A stretch of 64,000 nt of DNA from Glaciimonas soli (GTDB lineage Bacteria; Pseudomonadota; Gammaproteobacteria; Burkholderiales; Burkholderiaceae_D), in assembly GCF_009497155.1 (NCBI RefSeq), contig NZ_WINI01000007.1:652195-716194 (forward strand), read 5' to 3'. Position numbers and translations under genes: made by a program. The notes below the pieces were generated by a model. The model was given only the letters and a program-made list of their open reading frames with translations. It was not told where the DNA came from and ran no database searches. This document shows positions 32,137 to 42,534 of the stretch, piece after piece. The first letter of the stretch is position 1. Every line of letters starts with the position of its first letter.

Positions 32137-33345
32137 TCAAGAATAACTACGCAAACGCAGAGAAAATTCTTGCAAAGCCTTAATTTTAGACGCTTCTGCA
32201 CGTGCACACCAATCTTGCAACTGATGAAGCAATTGATCGCGCGTAAAATGCGAGCGCTCCCAAATTGCACCTAGCTCAACGCGCATCTCATGCATAGTCT
32301 GCAGTGCCTTGCTGTGTGTGAACAATTCAGTTAATTGTTGCTGTTGAGGCGCCTCCAACTTTGCTGGCTCACGTTGCAGCAATTTTTTAGCTGACTTCAA
32401 AAAGCCATCGCCCAACTTGGCTTGATTCGACAAATGCTCGCGCTCATCGTGCCAAGTGCTCTTCAATGATTTAGCGTACTTCGCCATCACATCGTAACGA
32501 TTCACAATAACCGATTGCAAAGTATCTAAGTCTGGAACCAATTTTGCGCTGTTGAATTTTGGTGCTGGTGCCACTTTCTTAACTTTAGCCAGACCAAATG
32601 TTTCAAGTATGCGGATATACATCCAGCCAATATCAAATTCATACCACTTCGACGACAATTTAGCCGAAGTGCCAAACGTATGATGGTTGTTGTGCAACTC
32701 TTCGCCACCGATAAGGATACCGAATGGGATGATATTCGTCGCCGCATCATTGCAATCGTAATTGCGATAGCCCCAATAGTGACCGATACCGTTAATGATG
32801 CCGGCTGCTGTAATCGGGATCCATACCATCTGAATTGCCCAGACACTCAAGCCAATAACCCCAAACAAAGCGAGATCAATGAACAACATCAACACGATAC
32901 CAAGCCCACTGTGCTTGGTATACAGATTCCGCTCAATCCAATCGTCTGGCGTACCGTGGCCATATTTTTCCATGGTTTCTGGAACCTTGGATTCGACGCG
33001 GTATAACTCGGCGCCTTCCAGCAATACTTTTTTGATGCCGCGTGTCACCGGGCTATGTGGATCTTCTTCAGTTTCACATTTAGCGTGGTGTTTGCGGTGG
33101 ATCGCTGCCCACTCTTTGGTTACCATACCCGTTGTCAGCCACAACCAAAAACGGAAGAAATGACTAGGGATGGCATGCAAATCCAGTGCACGGTGCGCCT
33201 GGCAGCGATGCAAATAGATCGTCACGCCAGCGATGGTGATATGTGTAAACACCAGCGTTGCGATAACCACTCCCCAGGCGCTTGCACCCGTGAGGCCGTT
33301 AGACAGAAAGTGTAAAATTGAATCTAGCACTAAGTATTCCTCCAA
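32137..33345 (-). CDS. Acyl-CoA/acyl-lipid delta-9 desaturase
   Basis: A 402-residue membrane di-iron desaturase. The three histidine boxes are present: HRCQAH (residues 46-51), HRKHH and HNNHH, with membrane helices near 22-44, 150-175 and 175-200. It introduces a double bond into saturated fatty acyl chains and so tunes membrane fluidity. The C-terminal 110 residues are hydrophilic and helical beyond the catalytic core, a feature of betaproteobacterial homologues. It stands alone. Confidence 0.93.
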   Translation of the reverse strand: MEEYLVLDSILHFLSNGLTGASAWGVVIATLVFTHITIAGVTIYLHRCQAHRALDLHAIPSHFFRFWLWLTTGMVTKEWAAIHRKHHAKCETEEDPHSPVTRGIKKVLLEGAELYRVESKVPETMEKYGHGTPDDWIERNLYTKHSGLGIVLMLFIDLALFGVIGLSVWAIQMVWIPITAAGIINGIGHYWGYRNYDCNDAATNIIPFGILIGGEELHNNHHTFGTSAKLSSKWYEFDIGWMYIRILETFGLAKVKKVAPAPKFNSAKLVPDLDTLQSVIVNRYDVMAKYAKSLKSTWHDEREHLSNQAKLGDGFLKSAKKLLQREPAKLEAPQQQQLTELFTHSKALQTMHEMRVELGAIWERSHFTRDQLLHQLQDWCARAEASKIKALQEFSLRLRSYS

Positions 33346-33488
33346 AATAATAAGATCGCAGCAGCTATTACGCTATTGCTATAACTGTACGACAATGTAA
33401 ATTCGGAGCAAGTGCATTAGAAGTTCACAGCAAGTTCGCAGGTAGTTACGAACAACTTAACCGAAATTAGCCGACTATTATACTACTT

Positions 33489-34853
33489 TTATGGGGTTCT
33501 TTTGGGATTTGGCAAGGTCTGGTCATCATCTATTTTTGCAACCTGTTGTGAATCCGCTCCAACCGCATCTTCTGCCACCATCCGCAAATCACGTCGCGGT
33601 TGTGCCACTTTAATATTGTGTTTTTGCAATACGCGCCAAATGGCCCGGTTTACATCAGACAGCACATTTAAGCGTCCGTTCTCAGGATCGAGTATCCAGA
33701 ACCCGACCTCTATCTCTAAACCGTCTTGTCCAATTTTCAACAGCACAGCCTGCGGCATAATGTCATGCGTGACCCGCTCTATCACACTAGTCGCCTGCTC
33801 TAGCAAAAACAATATCTTTTCTACATCTTCTTGATAAACAATTGTTATATGGGTCGCCAAGCGCAAAATTCGATGATTCAACGAGTAATTCTGCACCGCA
33901 TTGGTCATAAAGACATCATTTGGCACGATAGACTCAACGCCATCCAATCCCTCAAGGATGGTGAAGCGACTATTGATCTGGGTCACTTTGCCGTAGTAGG
34001 TGCTGACACCCACCATGTCGCCAATGGCAAGGCTGCGTTCCAGCAAAATCACGAACCCGGAAACATAGCTGCTGGCGATTTTTTGCAATCCTAGCCCCAA
34101 TGCTACGCCCAGTGCGCCGCCGAATACCGACAACACGGTCAAATCTATTCCTACCAGCGATAAGCTCAACATCAGAGCTACCAGTATCAAAAATGCGCGC
34201 CCCATACGTGCCACTACCGTGCGTAGTGATGAGTGCATGGTGTTCATGCGCATTAAGCGCTGCTCTAATACCGAACCTGCCCATAAGGCGATCAAGAGCG
34301 TAAACAATACCGACAACAATGCTTGCGATATATCCAACAACGACACCTGATGCTTGCCGATCGGGATGACCGTACCATGTAAGTAGTCAATCACATCCGG
34401 CCACAAGCCTGTTATGTAAAGCAATACACCCGCCCAGACCAGCGCACCAAATAACTTTTCGAATAAAAGCAGAAATGCACTGACTCCGCTGTCTCGAACA
34501 AAAATGCGACGCAACGCATAAAACACAAAACGCATTAACCCCAGAGATGCCATCAATGGAATCGCCAGATGCACCACACTGACAGGAAGCTGCGATTTCA
34601 CTAAAATTAATTTAGTGACCACTAACAGCACTAATATCAGCAAAGGGGTTAATACCTGCGAAAAACTACGCAAGCCAATTTGCATTACAGGCTGTGTCAC
34701 ATCCTCAACCACAAAAAAACGACGCACCAAGCGCGCTAACATCCAGCCAAGTGCGCTGCATACCAGCACCACTGCAACCTGCAGTAACAAATCCTGCGCA
34801 CGCAAATTGCGAGCAAAGTTATAAGCAGAATCGGAAAGCAGGTCTAATATCAT
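33489..34853 (-). CDS. MscS-type mechanosensitive channel
   Basis: A 454-residue inner-membrane protein with several N-terminal helices and an MscS core. The pore helix and beta domain run from GVDLTVLSVFGGALGVALGL-type sequence through SGFVILLERSLAIGDMVGV to DGVESIVPNDVFMTNAVQNY (about 255-330). It has more helices than E. coli MscS (286 residues) and no MscK-like periplasmic domain. It likely opens under membrane tension to release solutes. Its stop is 135 nt from the desaturase start. The ATG overlaps the stop of the phospholipase D gene by 4 nt. Confidence 0.92.
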   Translation of the reverse strand: MILDLLSDSAYNFARNLRAQDLLLQVAVVLVCSALGWMLARLVRRFFVVEDVTQPVMQIGLRSFSQVLTPLLILVLLVVTKLILVKSQLPVSVVHLAIPLMASLGLMRFVFYALRRIFVRDSGVSAFLLLFEKLFGALVWAGVLLYITGLWPDVIDYLHGTVIPIGKHQVSLLDISQALLSVLFTLLIALWAGSVLEQRLMRMNTMHSSLRTVVARMGRAFLILVALMLSLSLVGIDLTVLSVFGGALGVALGLGLQKIASSYVSGFVILLERSLAIGDMVGVSTYYGKVTQINSRFTILEGLDGVESIVPNDVFMTNAVQNYSLNHRILRLATHITIVYQEDVEKILFLLEQATSVIERVTHDIMPQAVLLKIGQDGLEIEVGFWILDPENGRLNVLSDVNRAIWRVLQKHNIKVAQPRRDLRMVAEDAVGADSQQVAKIDDDQTLPNPKRTP

Positions 34854-35467
34854 TTGGCGCTATTTTTTGGATTGTTATCTTTGCTAGCATCATAACGCAC
34901 AGCATCTTGCCTATGGCGCTGCCAATTGAGTGCGTATCGTGCTGTTAACTGAGGATTTTTACGCACGATCAGGACATTTTCGGCGTTAGAGTGTTGTGCG
35001 GCCCACGTAAAATTAAAGCTACCGGTAATTAACACCGGATCCGTTGTGCTCGGATCAATCACGATAATCTTGTTATGGGCGTTTTGATATTTGGTTTCCA
35101 GCCAGACCGGAATTCCTGCAGTTGCAAGCACTGCGGCCTTAGCGTATCCCCCACTTTTGATTTGTTTGCCGTCCATTAAGACTTGTACGTCAACACCACG
35201 CCCCTTGGCCGACAATAATGCTGAAGCGATCTTCCCATTGGTCAGTAAATACGCCTGCACAAAAACCTGCTGCTTAGCCCCAGCCAGCGCCGACAATATC
35301 GCACCTTCGATGTTGTCCCACGGAGAAAATAACGCTTGCAGTGTTCCGGTTGCCGCCTGCGGTGGCGCAGGCGCATCAAAGGCATATCCCTGTGAGGCGA
35401 CCAGAGAAAGCGCTGCAATTATCACTTTTAAGGCAGTGCGGTGCGTCACAGGAAAAACACGGAACAT
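34850..35467 (-). CDS. Secreted phospholipase D/nuclease family protein
   Basis: A 205-residue protein with a signal peptide (about 1-29, ending SQGYAFDA) and one HKD-type motif: HNKIIVIDPSTTDPVLITGS. A single motif per chain, as in the Nuc endonuclease and conjugation-linked PLD nucleases, implies a homodimeric active site. Substrate could be DNA or phospholipid. Its stop overlaps the MscS start by 4 nt, so the two are translationally coupled, an odd pairing. Confidence 0.9.
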   Translation of the reverse strand: MFRVFPVTHRTALKVIIAALSLVASQGYAFDAPAPPQAATGTLQALFSPWDNIEGAILSALAGAKQQVFVQAYLLTNGKIASALLSAKGRGVDVQVLMDGKQIKSGGYAKAAVLATAGIPVWLETKYQNAHNKIIVIDPSTTDPVLITGSFNFTWAAQHSNAENVLIVRKNPQLTARYALNWQRHRQDAVRYDASKDNNPKNSAK

Positions 35468-35497
35468 CGCTATCCTTTTGCTTGAACTAATGTGTTC

Positions 35498-36751
35498 CTA
35501 TTTACGCACGAAAACCGCGGCAAAAAACCCATCCGTTTGATGCAGATGCGGCAGTAACTTAAGATAGTCCTGCATTTCCAGATCGATTTTTTGCTCAGCC
35601 AATACATCCTTCATCGGTACTAATGAAAAGTCTTCGTGATTTGCGAGGAATTGCGCTGCAATGGCTTCATTTTCTTCATCTAGCAAGCTACAGGTGCCGT
35701 ACACCAAACGACCACCAGATTTCACCAGGCGCGCTGCGCTCGACAAAATCGCGATCTGTTTCGCATTCATTTCAGTCACCGCATCTGGCGTTTGACGCCA
35801 TTTCACATCGGGATTACGGCGCAAGGTCCCTAAGCCGCTGCACGGTGCGTCGACCAATACACGATCAATTTTTCCCGCCAAACGCTTCACTTTCCCATCG
35901 TTTTCATGCGCAATCAACACCGGGTGAATATTCGATAAGCCGCTACGCGCCATCCGCGGTTTCAATTTGGCCAAACGCTTTTCGGAAACGTCGAAAGCAT
36001 ACAAACGCCCCGTGTTACGCATAGTCGCGCCCAAAGCCAGCGTCTTACCTCCAGCACCGGCGCAAAAATCGACGACCATTTCACCACGTTTAGCGCCGAC
36101 AATTTGCGCCAGCAATTGACTTCCTTCATCCTGCACTTCAATTGCACCGTCCTTAAATAATGGCAGGTTTTGCAAAGATGGCTTTTTCAATACCCGCAAA
36201 CCCAATGGCGCATACGGCGTTGGTTCACAGAGTATTGGCGCTTCTGCCAAAGTTGCAATCACTTCATCGCGGGTCGCCTTCAAGGAATTGACACGCAGAT
36301 CTAGCGGCGCTGGCGTGTTTAAGGCTTCAGCCAATTTCATCGCCTGCTCTTCTCCATCACGTTCAACTAATTTGTCGAATAACCATTTCGGCAAATTGGC
36401 ACGCATTGCGGCTGGTAACAAAGAACGATCAATTGCGGTGACGCGATTTAACCACTCTGTCTCTTCTTCGGTCAAACCACCTAAAGAGTCAACACCGACC
36501 GCATCAGCCAAACCCAACAAGGTCATACGACGCATAGGCGAGCCATTGCCCGATTCGGCAAAATTGGTATACACAGATTTATTTCGCAGCAAGCCGTACA
36601 CAGCTTCGGCGATCACTCCTCGTTCGCGCGCGCCTAGCCTAGGATGATCTCGGAAATAACGCGACAAAGTGACGTCAGCCGGACCGGTAAATCGTAAAAT
36701 TTCGCGCAATACTTCTTCGGTGTAACCGATGATCGCTGGAGGCAATCTCAT
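35498..36751 (-). CDS. RNA (cytosine-5) methyltransferase, RsmB/NOP family
   Basis: A 417-residue SAM-dependent enzyme. SAM-binding VVDFCAGAGGKTLALGATM, the catalytic Cys in VDAPCSGLGTLRRNPD and the second Cys in YGTCSLLDEENE define the m5C methyltransferase mechanism. The N-terminal domain is a shortened NusB-like region. Betaproteobacterial members sit between purN and PLD genes, as here. The exact target is unproven; RsmB methylates C967 of 16S rRNA. It probably shares a transcript with the genes downstream. Confidence 0.93.
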   Translation of the reverse strand: MRLPPAIIGYTEEVLREILRFTGPADVTLSRYFRDHPRLGARERGVIAEAVYGLLRNKSVYTNFAESGNGSPMRRMTLLGLADAVGVDSLGGLTEEETEWLNRVTAIDRSLLPAAMRANLPKWLFDKLVERDGEEQAMKLAEALNTPAPLDLRVNSLKATRDEVIATLAEAPILCEPTPYAPLGLRVLKKPSLQNLPLFKDGAIEVQDEGSQLLAQIVGAKRGEMVVDFCAGAGGKTLALGATMRNTGRLYAFDVSEKRLAKLKPRMARSGLSNIHPVLIAHENDGKVKRLAGKIDRVLVDAPCSGLGTLRRNPDVKWRQTPDAVTEMNAKQIAILSSAARLVKSGGRLVYGTCSLLDEENEAIAAQFLANHEDFSLVPMKDVLAEQKIDLEMQDYLKLLPHLHQTDGFFAAVFVRK

Positions 36752-36923
36752 GATAAATCTTTCTTTAAAGACGCTTTCTTAACTTTTCAAGGAAGCGCGT
36801 GGTGCTACAAATGATGTGTGGAATGCTGTCAAGTAAGGCCGCATAACTGTGAAAATCACACCGGCCCAAGCCATACAGCTGTAAGGCAGGAGAAACGATG
36901 TAGAAACAGTTATACCAACCTAC

Positions 36924-37538
36924 TTACTGGTGATGACGTACGCAACCATCAACTATGCGCAAACGTCCTTCGATAAACCAGCGCACAGCGAGTGGGTATA
37001 TCTTATGCTCTTCAACCAAAATTCTTGCCGCTAACGTCGCCTCTGTATCGTCATCAAATACGGGGACAACAGCTTGCGACACAATCGGGCCATGATCCAG
37101 ATCGGGAGTGACAAAGTGCACCGTCGCACCATGCACCTTAACGCCGGCTGCTAGCGCCTGGCGATGTGTCGCTAACCCAGTAAAACTTGGCAGCAATGAC
37201 GGGTGAATATTGAGCATGCGCCCCGCGTAGTGCAACACGAATGGCGCAGTCAAAATCCGCATGAATCCTGCCAGCACAACGCAATCCGGCATATAACGAT
37301 CAATTTCGACCTGTAATGCCGCATCGAATTGCGCACGATCAGGATAGTCTTTATTTGACACAACTGAAGTAGGAATGCCTAGTCTAGCGGCAAAAGTTAA
37401 GCCTTCGGCATCGGCTTTGTTGCTAATGACCGCGGCGATACGGACTGGCCACTGCTCGGCTTGTGCGGCGCGGACAATGGCTTGCATATTGCTTCCATGT
37501 CCAGAAATCAGGATAACGATGCTTTTCATGGCGCGCAT
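36924..37538 (-). CDS. purN: Phosphoribosylglycinamide formyltransferase
   Basis: A 204-residue purine enzyme that transfers a formyl group from 10-formyl-tetrahydrofolate to GAR. Signatures: ILISGHGSNMQAIVRA (substrate loop), the catalytic Asn/His in MLNIHPSLLPSF, and HGATVHFVTPDLDHGPIVSQ carrying the catalytic Asp. The ATG at residue 4 (37529) is the likelier start by comparison with family N-termini. 172 nt separate it from the methyltransferase gene. Confidence 0.97.
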   Translation of the reverse strand: MRAMKSIVILISGHGSNMQAIVRAAQAEQWPVRIAAVISNKADAEGLTFAARLGIPTSVVSNKDYPDRAQFDAALQVEIDRYMPDCVVLAGFMRILTAPFVLHYAGRMLNIHPSLLPSFTGLATHRQALAAGVKVHGATVHFVTPDLDHGPIVSQAVVPVFDDDTEATLAARILVEEHKIYPLAVRWFIEGRLRIVDGCVRHHQ

Positions 37539-37629
37539 TGTACCTGTTGCACTACGACTTAATCAAAAACGGCATCAAAATAAAGCCGTTCTATATAGTG
37601 GCAAAACAACAATCAAGGAAAAATTGTTG

Positions 37630-38088
37630 TTATTGAAATGAATAAAAAACACGAAAAGCGACTTTCTTTTCCGCCCAAAAATCGGCGCTGTCGCGAAATA
37701 CGTCAAGCAGGATTTCCCGCGCTTCTTTATCGCATTTGGGAGTATTCGGCAATTGCTCCAGAACCACGATGAATCCCGGTTGCGGCCCGGCTTTATAGGT
37801 TAAATCAGTGAGGCAATCGGCTAAAGCATCAAAATTCTTGCCAAAATATTTCGGGAAATGAAATGCTTGGGCAATGCATGCCAGCACTTGTTGTTTAGTC
37901 GTTGCTTCTGCGCAGTGCACATAGAGGAAATGCTGCCCAAGTCGCGCAGCTTCTGCCTGCAAGTCAGACACGCGAAAGGCGCGGATGGACTGCACTACAT
38001 TGGGCGGCACGGTTTTAAACAAACTCATTTTTTCCTCAGCTTGGACTATGATGGATTGCGGCTGTTTGGGAGCTTCATTTCCCGGCAT
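37630..38088 (-). CDS. Barstar family ribonuclease inhibitor
   Basis: A 152-residue protein with a disordered N-terminus of about 20 residues and a barstar fold. The helix that plugs the RNase active site reads YFGKNFDALADCLTDL, matching barstar YYGENLDALWDCLTG, with the acidic residues that cap the enzyme. I chose the ATG at 38088 because CAGGAAA lies just upstream; the open frame reaches 38223, inside the ribonuclease gene. It starts 35 nt after the ribonuclease stop and would keep leaked enzyme inactive in the cytoplasm. Confidence 0.92.
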   Translation of the reverse strand: MPGNEAPKQPQSIIVQAEEKMSLFKTVPPNVVQSIRAFRVSDLQAEAARLGQHFLYVHCAEATTKQQVLACIAQAFHFPKYFGKNFDALADCLTDLTYKAGPQPGFIVVLEQLPNTPKCDKEAREILLDVFRDSADFWAEKKVAFRVFYSFQ

Positions 38089-38122
38089 ATTTTCCTGCCC
38101 TATCACTCTTTTTACACTTCCG

Positions 38123-38551
38123 TCATTCCTGGATGCGCCTGAAAGTCTCATAATGATTGTCAGTATAGTAATATTCGCCAGATGAACCAATTGCCCCGCC
38201 TGAAATAATACGGCGTGCACCACGATTTCTGCTGCGCGGTGTTTTTACGGTGAATTCGTGATAATACCCGCGCTTTTGTTTAGGTAAAAGCCCTTCGTAA
38301 TTACCAAAGACAGCGCCATCTTTCGCGTACGGAAATGGGCCACCTTGCTTAATCAACATTAACGTCTGTTGCGCCTGCGGAGGAAGTTGATCTACTGAAA
38401 TTGTATCTGACGGCGACGCACTCCGCGCCAATACCTGCATTGATAACAACAATCCAACAAAAAATAGCAAACAATAACGCGTTACAGCTGCGTGCCAACT
38501 GGGCGCAATAACCTGGCGCATTATTTTTTGCTTATTAGTATGACTTATCAT
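38123..38551 (-). CDS. Secreted barnase-type guanyl ribonuclease
   Basis: A 142-residue protein with a signal or anchor helix (about 25-42, ending in VLARSAS) and a compact N1/T1/barnase-type domain. The catalytic set is visible: Glu99 in YYHEFTV, Arg113/114 in RGARRII, and His133 in DNHYETFRRI. It would cut single-stranded RNA after G outside the cytoplasm. The inhibitor gene is next on the same strand. Two starts (residues 1 and 11) are possible. Typical barnase homologues are 110-160 residues with signal. Confidence 0.92.
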   Translation of the reverse strand: MISHTNKQKIMRQVIAPSWHAAVTRYCLLFFVGLLLSMQVLARSASPSDTISVDQLPPQAQQTLMLIKQGGPFPYAKDGAVFGNYEGLLPKQKRGYYHEFTVKTPRSRNRGARRIISGGAIGSSGEYYYTDNHYETFRRIQE

Positions 38552-38687
38552 TTGTTCAGACTAAGTATGTTGATGGCATAGAGTAACGTGTTGCTGAAAA
38601 TGAATCAACTATTGCAATAGATTGCGTCTCCCAATAGGTAGTTGGCACCAACTTTACCGATTCTCTGATTGTGTTTTTTAATAACAT

Positions 38688-39851
38688 TTATTCGGCAAAG
38701 AAGTCCACCACATTCTGCCTGCGAGCAAAAGTATCTTTTTGCCCCATCGCAATCAGCTCTCGCGTATAACAAGACTCAAACAACAAATACGACGCCAATG
38801 CCGCACCACGCACTTCGCTCGCCCCTAACCCGCCCAACAGCGCTTTGATCGGTTTCGGCAAACTATCAAGATGGCGACCAGCCACATCATCAATGTGCTC
38901 TGATGGTGAAATGATCAGCATCTCTACCGGTCTTAATGTTGACTGCTGTTTTTGTTCTTCCGTAAGAAAAGACAATGTGTGATTGATCCGCTCCAAACGC
39001 TCAATATCAACCGCCAGGCCATCGAGAAAAATGCTGGATAAAGCATGTCCTGCGATTTGCGCCAAACTGGGGTAATTAAATTCTGGCGGCAAATCAGCTG
39101 ATGCTGACATTGCATTGCTAGTCCCCACTACCACCACTTTCTGTGCGCCAAGATGAATCGCTGGTGAAATCGGCGCCAATTGGCGCATGGAGCCATCGCC
39201 GAAATATTCTTTATGTCCACTACAATCCAGTGGCACCGCTGGAAAAATAAACGGGATGGAAGCCGATGCCAATAAATGCGCGATGCTAATTTGATCTTTA
39301 ATCGCCCGCCGTTGGCTACGCGTCCAGGATTGAAGTTTTAGCTCGCTTTGATAAAACGTGTAATGCAAGCCACTGCTGTAAGAAGATGCAGTCACTGCCA
39401 GCGCCTGCAAATGGCCATTACGCAAAGCCATTTGCAATCGATTCAAATCAAGCAGGCGATGTAACAACCCGACCAGTGGCGAGCTATCCAGCAAAGAAGT
39501 CGGTGGATGCGCATGCCACTGGCGTAGCAACCAGCCAAACGATAACAACGATAGCCAGCGTGCGCCGGTGCGTATGACGCCGAGTGAATCGGCACGATAA
39601 ACGTGCTCGGTAGTAAAGTTCTGCCACACCGACATCAATCGGCGCATGCCAACCCCAAAATTATCTGCATGGCAGGCCAACGCGGTCGCATTGATTGCGC
39701 CGGCCGAGGTGCCGCAAATGATATCGAAGGGATTACGCTGCGCGGCCCAACCTTGTTCGCGCAGAATAGTTTTCATTGCATCGAGCACGCCAATTTGATA
39801 AGCGGCGCGCGCGCCACCGCCAGTCAAAATGAGGCCGATACTGGGTTTCAT
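38688..39851 (-). CDS. Patatin-like phospholipase
   Basis: A 387-residue hydrolase. The Ser-Asp dyad is complete: nucleophile Ser49 in CGTSAGA and Asp in FGDGSMRQ; the oxyanion loop is LTGGGARAAYQIGVL at residues 9-23. It is cytoplasmic by sequence, with no signal peptide. The family releases fatty acids from phospholipids. It lies 37 nt downstream of the pyrophosphatase stop on the same strand and may be co-transcribed. Confidence 0.94.
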   Translation of the reverse strand: MKPSIGLILTGGGARAAYQIGVLDAMKTILREQGWAAQRNPFDIICGTSAGAINATALACHADNFGVGMRRLMSVWQNFTTEHVYRADSLGVIRTGARWLSLLSFGWLLRQWHAHPPTSLLDSSPLVGLLHRLLDLNRLQMALRNGHLQALAVTASSYSSGLHYTFYQSELKLQSWTRSQRRAIKDQISIAHLLASASIPFIFPAVPLDCSGHKEYFGDGSMRQLAPISPAIHLGAQKVVVVGTSNAMSASADLPPEFNYPSLAQIAGHALSSIFLDGLAVDIERLERINHTLSFLTEEQKQQSTLRPVEMLIISPSEHIDDVAGRHLDSLPKPIKALLGGLGASEVRGAALASYLLFESCYTRELIAMGQKDTFARRQNVVDFFAE

Positions 39852-39888
39852 TTAATACTCACCTTTACTTTTACATGAGCCTGAATTG

Positions 39889-42495
39889 TTATTGCACGCT
39901 CACATCTACTCTGCGTGCAGCAGCACTCGCGCCATTATCTGTTCCATTAATCACTTGCGGCTTTTTCAAAATAATCTGATTTTCTGGAACACCGTCCATT
40001 ATCAATAAAGCTTTAACGTTCTTGGCACGTTCTTTCGCAATCTCTTCATTGGTGGCGGCACTGCCGGTGGTATCGTGATATCCAGAAAGTACTACCTTCG
40101 CTACCGGATCATTTTTAATCGCTTCGGCTATTGCAGCCAGTTTTTCAGCGCTTCCTGCCGGCACATCTTTTTTGCCTTCGCCGAAATAAATCACCGCTTT
40201 ATTACTGGTGGCTTTGGATGACTTGGCAGGACTGTTGGCGGGCTTCTTGTGTACCATCGCCGTATTCTCTGGAACAGCGGCCGCAATGGCTGCAGTGGTT
40301 GCGACGGCCTCCGTTCCGCTGGCGTCACTACTAGCAACATCAGACATATTGTTGGTCTCGTTTGCAGCCTGTGCCACTGTGCTGACCGCTGGCTCAACAT
40401 CGCCTACCAGTTCGCCTTGATGCCCCATCTTTGCAATCAAACCTGAACCACCCATGGGCAACAACGGCACTAATAACAAAGCGACGATATTGATAATTTT
40501 AATCAGTGGATTGATCGCAGGTCCTGCCGTGTCTTTATATGGATCGCCCACCGTGTCACCGGTTACCGCAGCTTTGTGCGCTTCCGAACCTTTGCCGCCA
40601 TGATTGCCATCTTCAATATATTTCTTGGCGTTGTCCCAGGCACCGCCGCCGGTAGTCATCGAAATCGCAACAAATAAACCAGTAACAATCGTGCCCATCA
40701 ACAAGCCGCCTAAAGCAGCGGATCCCAATAACATCCCGACTGCAATCGGCACTACTACCGGTAACAAAGATGGAATAATCATTTCCTTGATAGCCGAAGC
40801 AGTCAACATATCAACGGCTTTATCGTACTCTGGCTTACCGCTGCCATCCATGATGCCCTTGATGTCCCGGAACTGACGTCGCACTTCGACCACCACAGCA
40901 CCCGCAGCGCGCCCCACTGCCTCCATCGCCATCGCGCCAAACAAATAAGGAATCAGGCCACCGATGAACAATCCGACGATCACCAGCGGATTGGACAATT
41001 CGAACGAAGTACTATTGCCGACTGAATCAAGCGCATGAGTGTAATCGGCAAACAGCACTAAAGCCGCCAACCCAGCCGAACCAATCGCATAACCTTTGGT
41101 TACTGCCTTGGTAGTATTACCCACCGCGTCGAGTGGATCGGTAATCGCACGGACTTCTTCCGGCATTCCAGACATTTCTGCAATACCACCGGCGTTATCG
41201 GTGATAGGCCCATAAGCGTCCAATGCCACAATGATGCCCGCCATCGACAACATGGCTGTCGCTGCAATGGCGATCCCATATAACCCACCTATCCAAAAAG
41301 CAGCAAGAATTGCCACGCACACCGCCAAGACCGGATACGCTGTTGACTTCATGGAGACGCCGAGTCCAGCAATGATATTCGTGCCGTGACCAGTGGTTGA
41401 TGCTTCGGCGATATGGCGCACTGGTTTGAAATCAGTGCCGGTGTAATATTCCGTGATATATACCATCACGCCAGTCAAGACAATGCCGATGGCAGCTGAG
41501 CCCATCATCGGGATCCGTAATCCGGAAGGCATGATCAGCCAAGTGACAATCGCAAAGCCAATCAAGCTCAGAATCGCAGCCCACCACAAACCGGTATACA
41601 GCGCCGACATGATTTTTTTGCCCGGTTTCGCTTTGACCATCGAGCATCCCATGATCGATGCCAGAATTGATACCCCACCGAGCACCAATGGATAAAGCAC
41701 CGCCTGTAATTCAAATCCCTTCACCAGCAGTGCGCCCAGCAACATGGTAGCAATCAACGTGACGACATAAGTTTCAAATAAATCAGCCGCCATGCCAGCG
41801 CAGTCGCCAACGTTATCACCGACGTTATCGGCAATCACGGCCGGATTGCGCGGATCATCTTCTGGAATTCCAGCTTCAACTTTACCAACCAGATCAGCGC
41901 CGACATCTGCACCTTTGGTAAAAATTCCGCCACCCAATCGCGCAAAAATGGAAATCAACGAAGCGCCAAATGCCAAGCCGATCAATGGCTTAAGGATGTC
42001 ATGCAAGCTCATCTCGGCATGCCCCGACGACAAAGTCAGCAGCAGATAAAAAACCGTCACTCCCAACAAGCCGAGTCCAACCACCAGCATGCCGGTAATC
42101 GCGCCACCGCGAAATGCCACATTCAAAGCATCATTCAAACCCGAGCCAGAATTACTCGCGGCCTGTGCGGTGCGGACATTGGCGCGTACCGAGACATTCA
42201 TGCCGATAAAACCGCAAGCGGCCGACAACAAGGCACCGACTAAAAAGCCGAGTGCCGTCATCAAACCAAGGCCGGGAACAATCGCGATAAGGATAAAAAG
42301 GACTACGCCGACAACGGCGATGGTGCGGTACTGCCGCGCTAAGTACGCTGCAGCGCCCTGCTGAATTGCTTCTGCAATTTCCTGCATACGTGCGTTGCCA
42401 GGATCTTGCTGCAATATCCATTTACGTGAGACTAAACCATAAACAACGGCAATCACGCCGCAGACGAGGGCAAACCACACACCAGCTGATGTCAT
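39889..42495 (-). CDS. hppA: Membrane proton pyrophosphatase fused to an OmpA-like domain
   Basis: An 868-residue protein. Residues about 1-685 are a complete membrane pyrophosphatase with roughly 16 helices: [11 protein letters not shown] substrate motif, [20 protein letters not shown] and [14 protein letters not shown]. Lys in GNTTKA marks the K+-independent, H+-pumping class. An 80-residue Ala/Ser/Thr-rich linker leads to an OmpA/MotB-like domain (about 766-868) with the peptidoglycan-contact Asp (HDTTGS, about 808) and Arg (KERAKN, about 823). I chose ATG 42495 because AGAAGGAG lies 6 nt upstream. The bacterial C-terminus faces the periplasm, so the extra domain could hold the pump to the cell wall (inference). 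Confidence 0.94.
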   Translation of the reverse strand: MTSAGVWFALVCGVIAVVYGLVSRKWILQQDPGNARMQEIAEAIQQGAAAYLARQYRTIAVVGVVLFILIAIVPGLGLMTALGFLVGALLSAACGFIGMNVSVRANVRTAQAASNSGSGLNDALNVAFRGGAITGMLVVGLGLLGVTVFYLLLTLSSGHAEMSLHDILKPLIGLAFGASLISIFARLGGGIFTKGADVGADLVGKVEAGIPEDDPRNPAVIADNVGDNVGDCAGMAADLFETYVVTLIATMLLGALLVKGFELQAVLYPLVLGGVSILASIMGCSMVKAKPGKKIMSALYTGLWWAAILSLIGFAIVTWLIMPSGLRIPMMGSAAIGIVLTGVMVYITEYYTGTDFKPVRHIAEASTTGHGTNIIAGLGVSMKSTAYPVLAVCVAILAAFWIGGLYGIAIAATAMLSMAGIIVALDAYGPITDNAGGIAEMSGMPEEVRAITDPLDAVGNTTKAVTKGYAIGSAGLAALVLFADYTHALDSVGNSTSFELSNPLVIVGLFIGGLIPYLFGAMAMEAVGRAAGAVVVEVRRQFRDIKGIMDGSGKPEYDKAVDMLTASAIKEMIIPSLLPVVVPIAVGMLLGSAALGGLLMGTIVTGLFVAISMTTGGGAWDNAKKYIEDGNHGGKGSEAHKAAVTGDTVGDPYKDTAGPAINPLIKIINIVALLLVPLLPMGGSGLIAKMGHQGELVGDVEPAVSTVAQAANETNNMSDVASSDASGTEAVATTAAIAAAVPENTAMVHKKPANSPAKSSKATSNKAVIYFGEGKKDVPAGSAEKLAAIAEAIKNDPVAKVVLSGYHDTTGSAATNEEIAKERAKNVKALLIMDGVPENQIILKKPQVINGTDNGASAAARRVDVSVQ

Positions 42496-42534
42496 GTTGA
42501 CTCCTTCTGTTTTTAGAATTAGTAGTCCATTCAA

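Noticed and set aside
32680..33163. Frames opposite the desaturase gene
   Set aside because: Shadows of the histidine-box coding sequence; no independent support.
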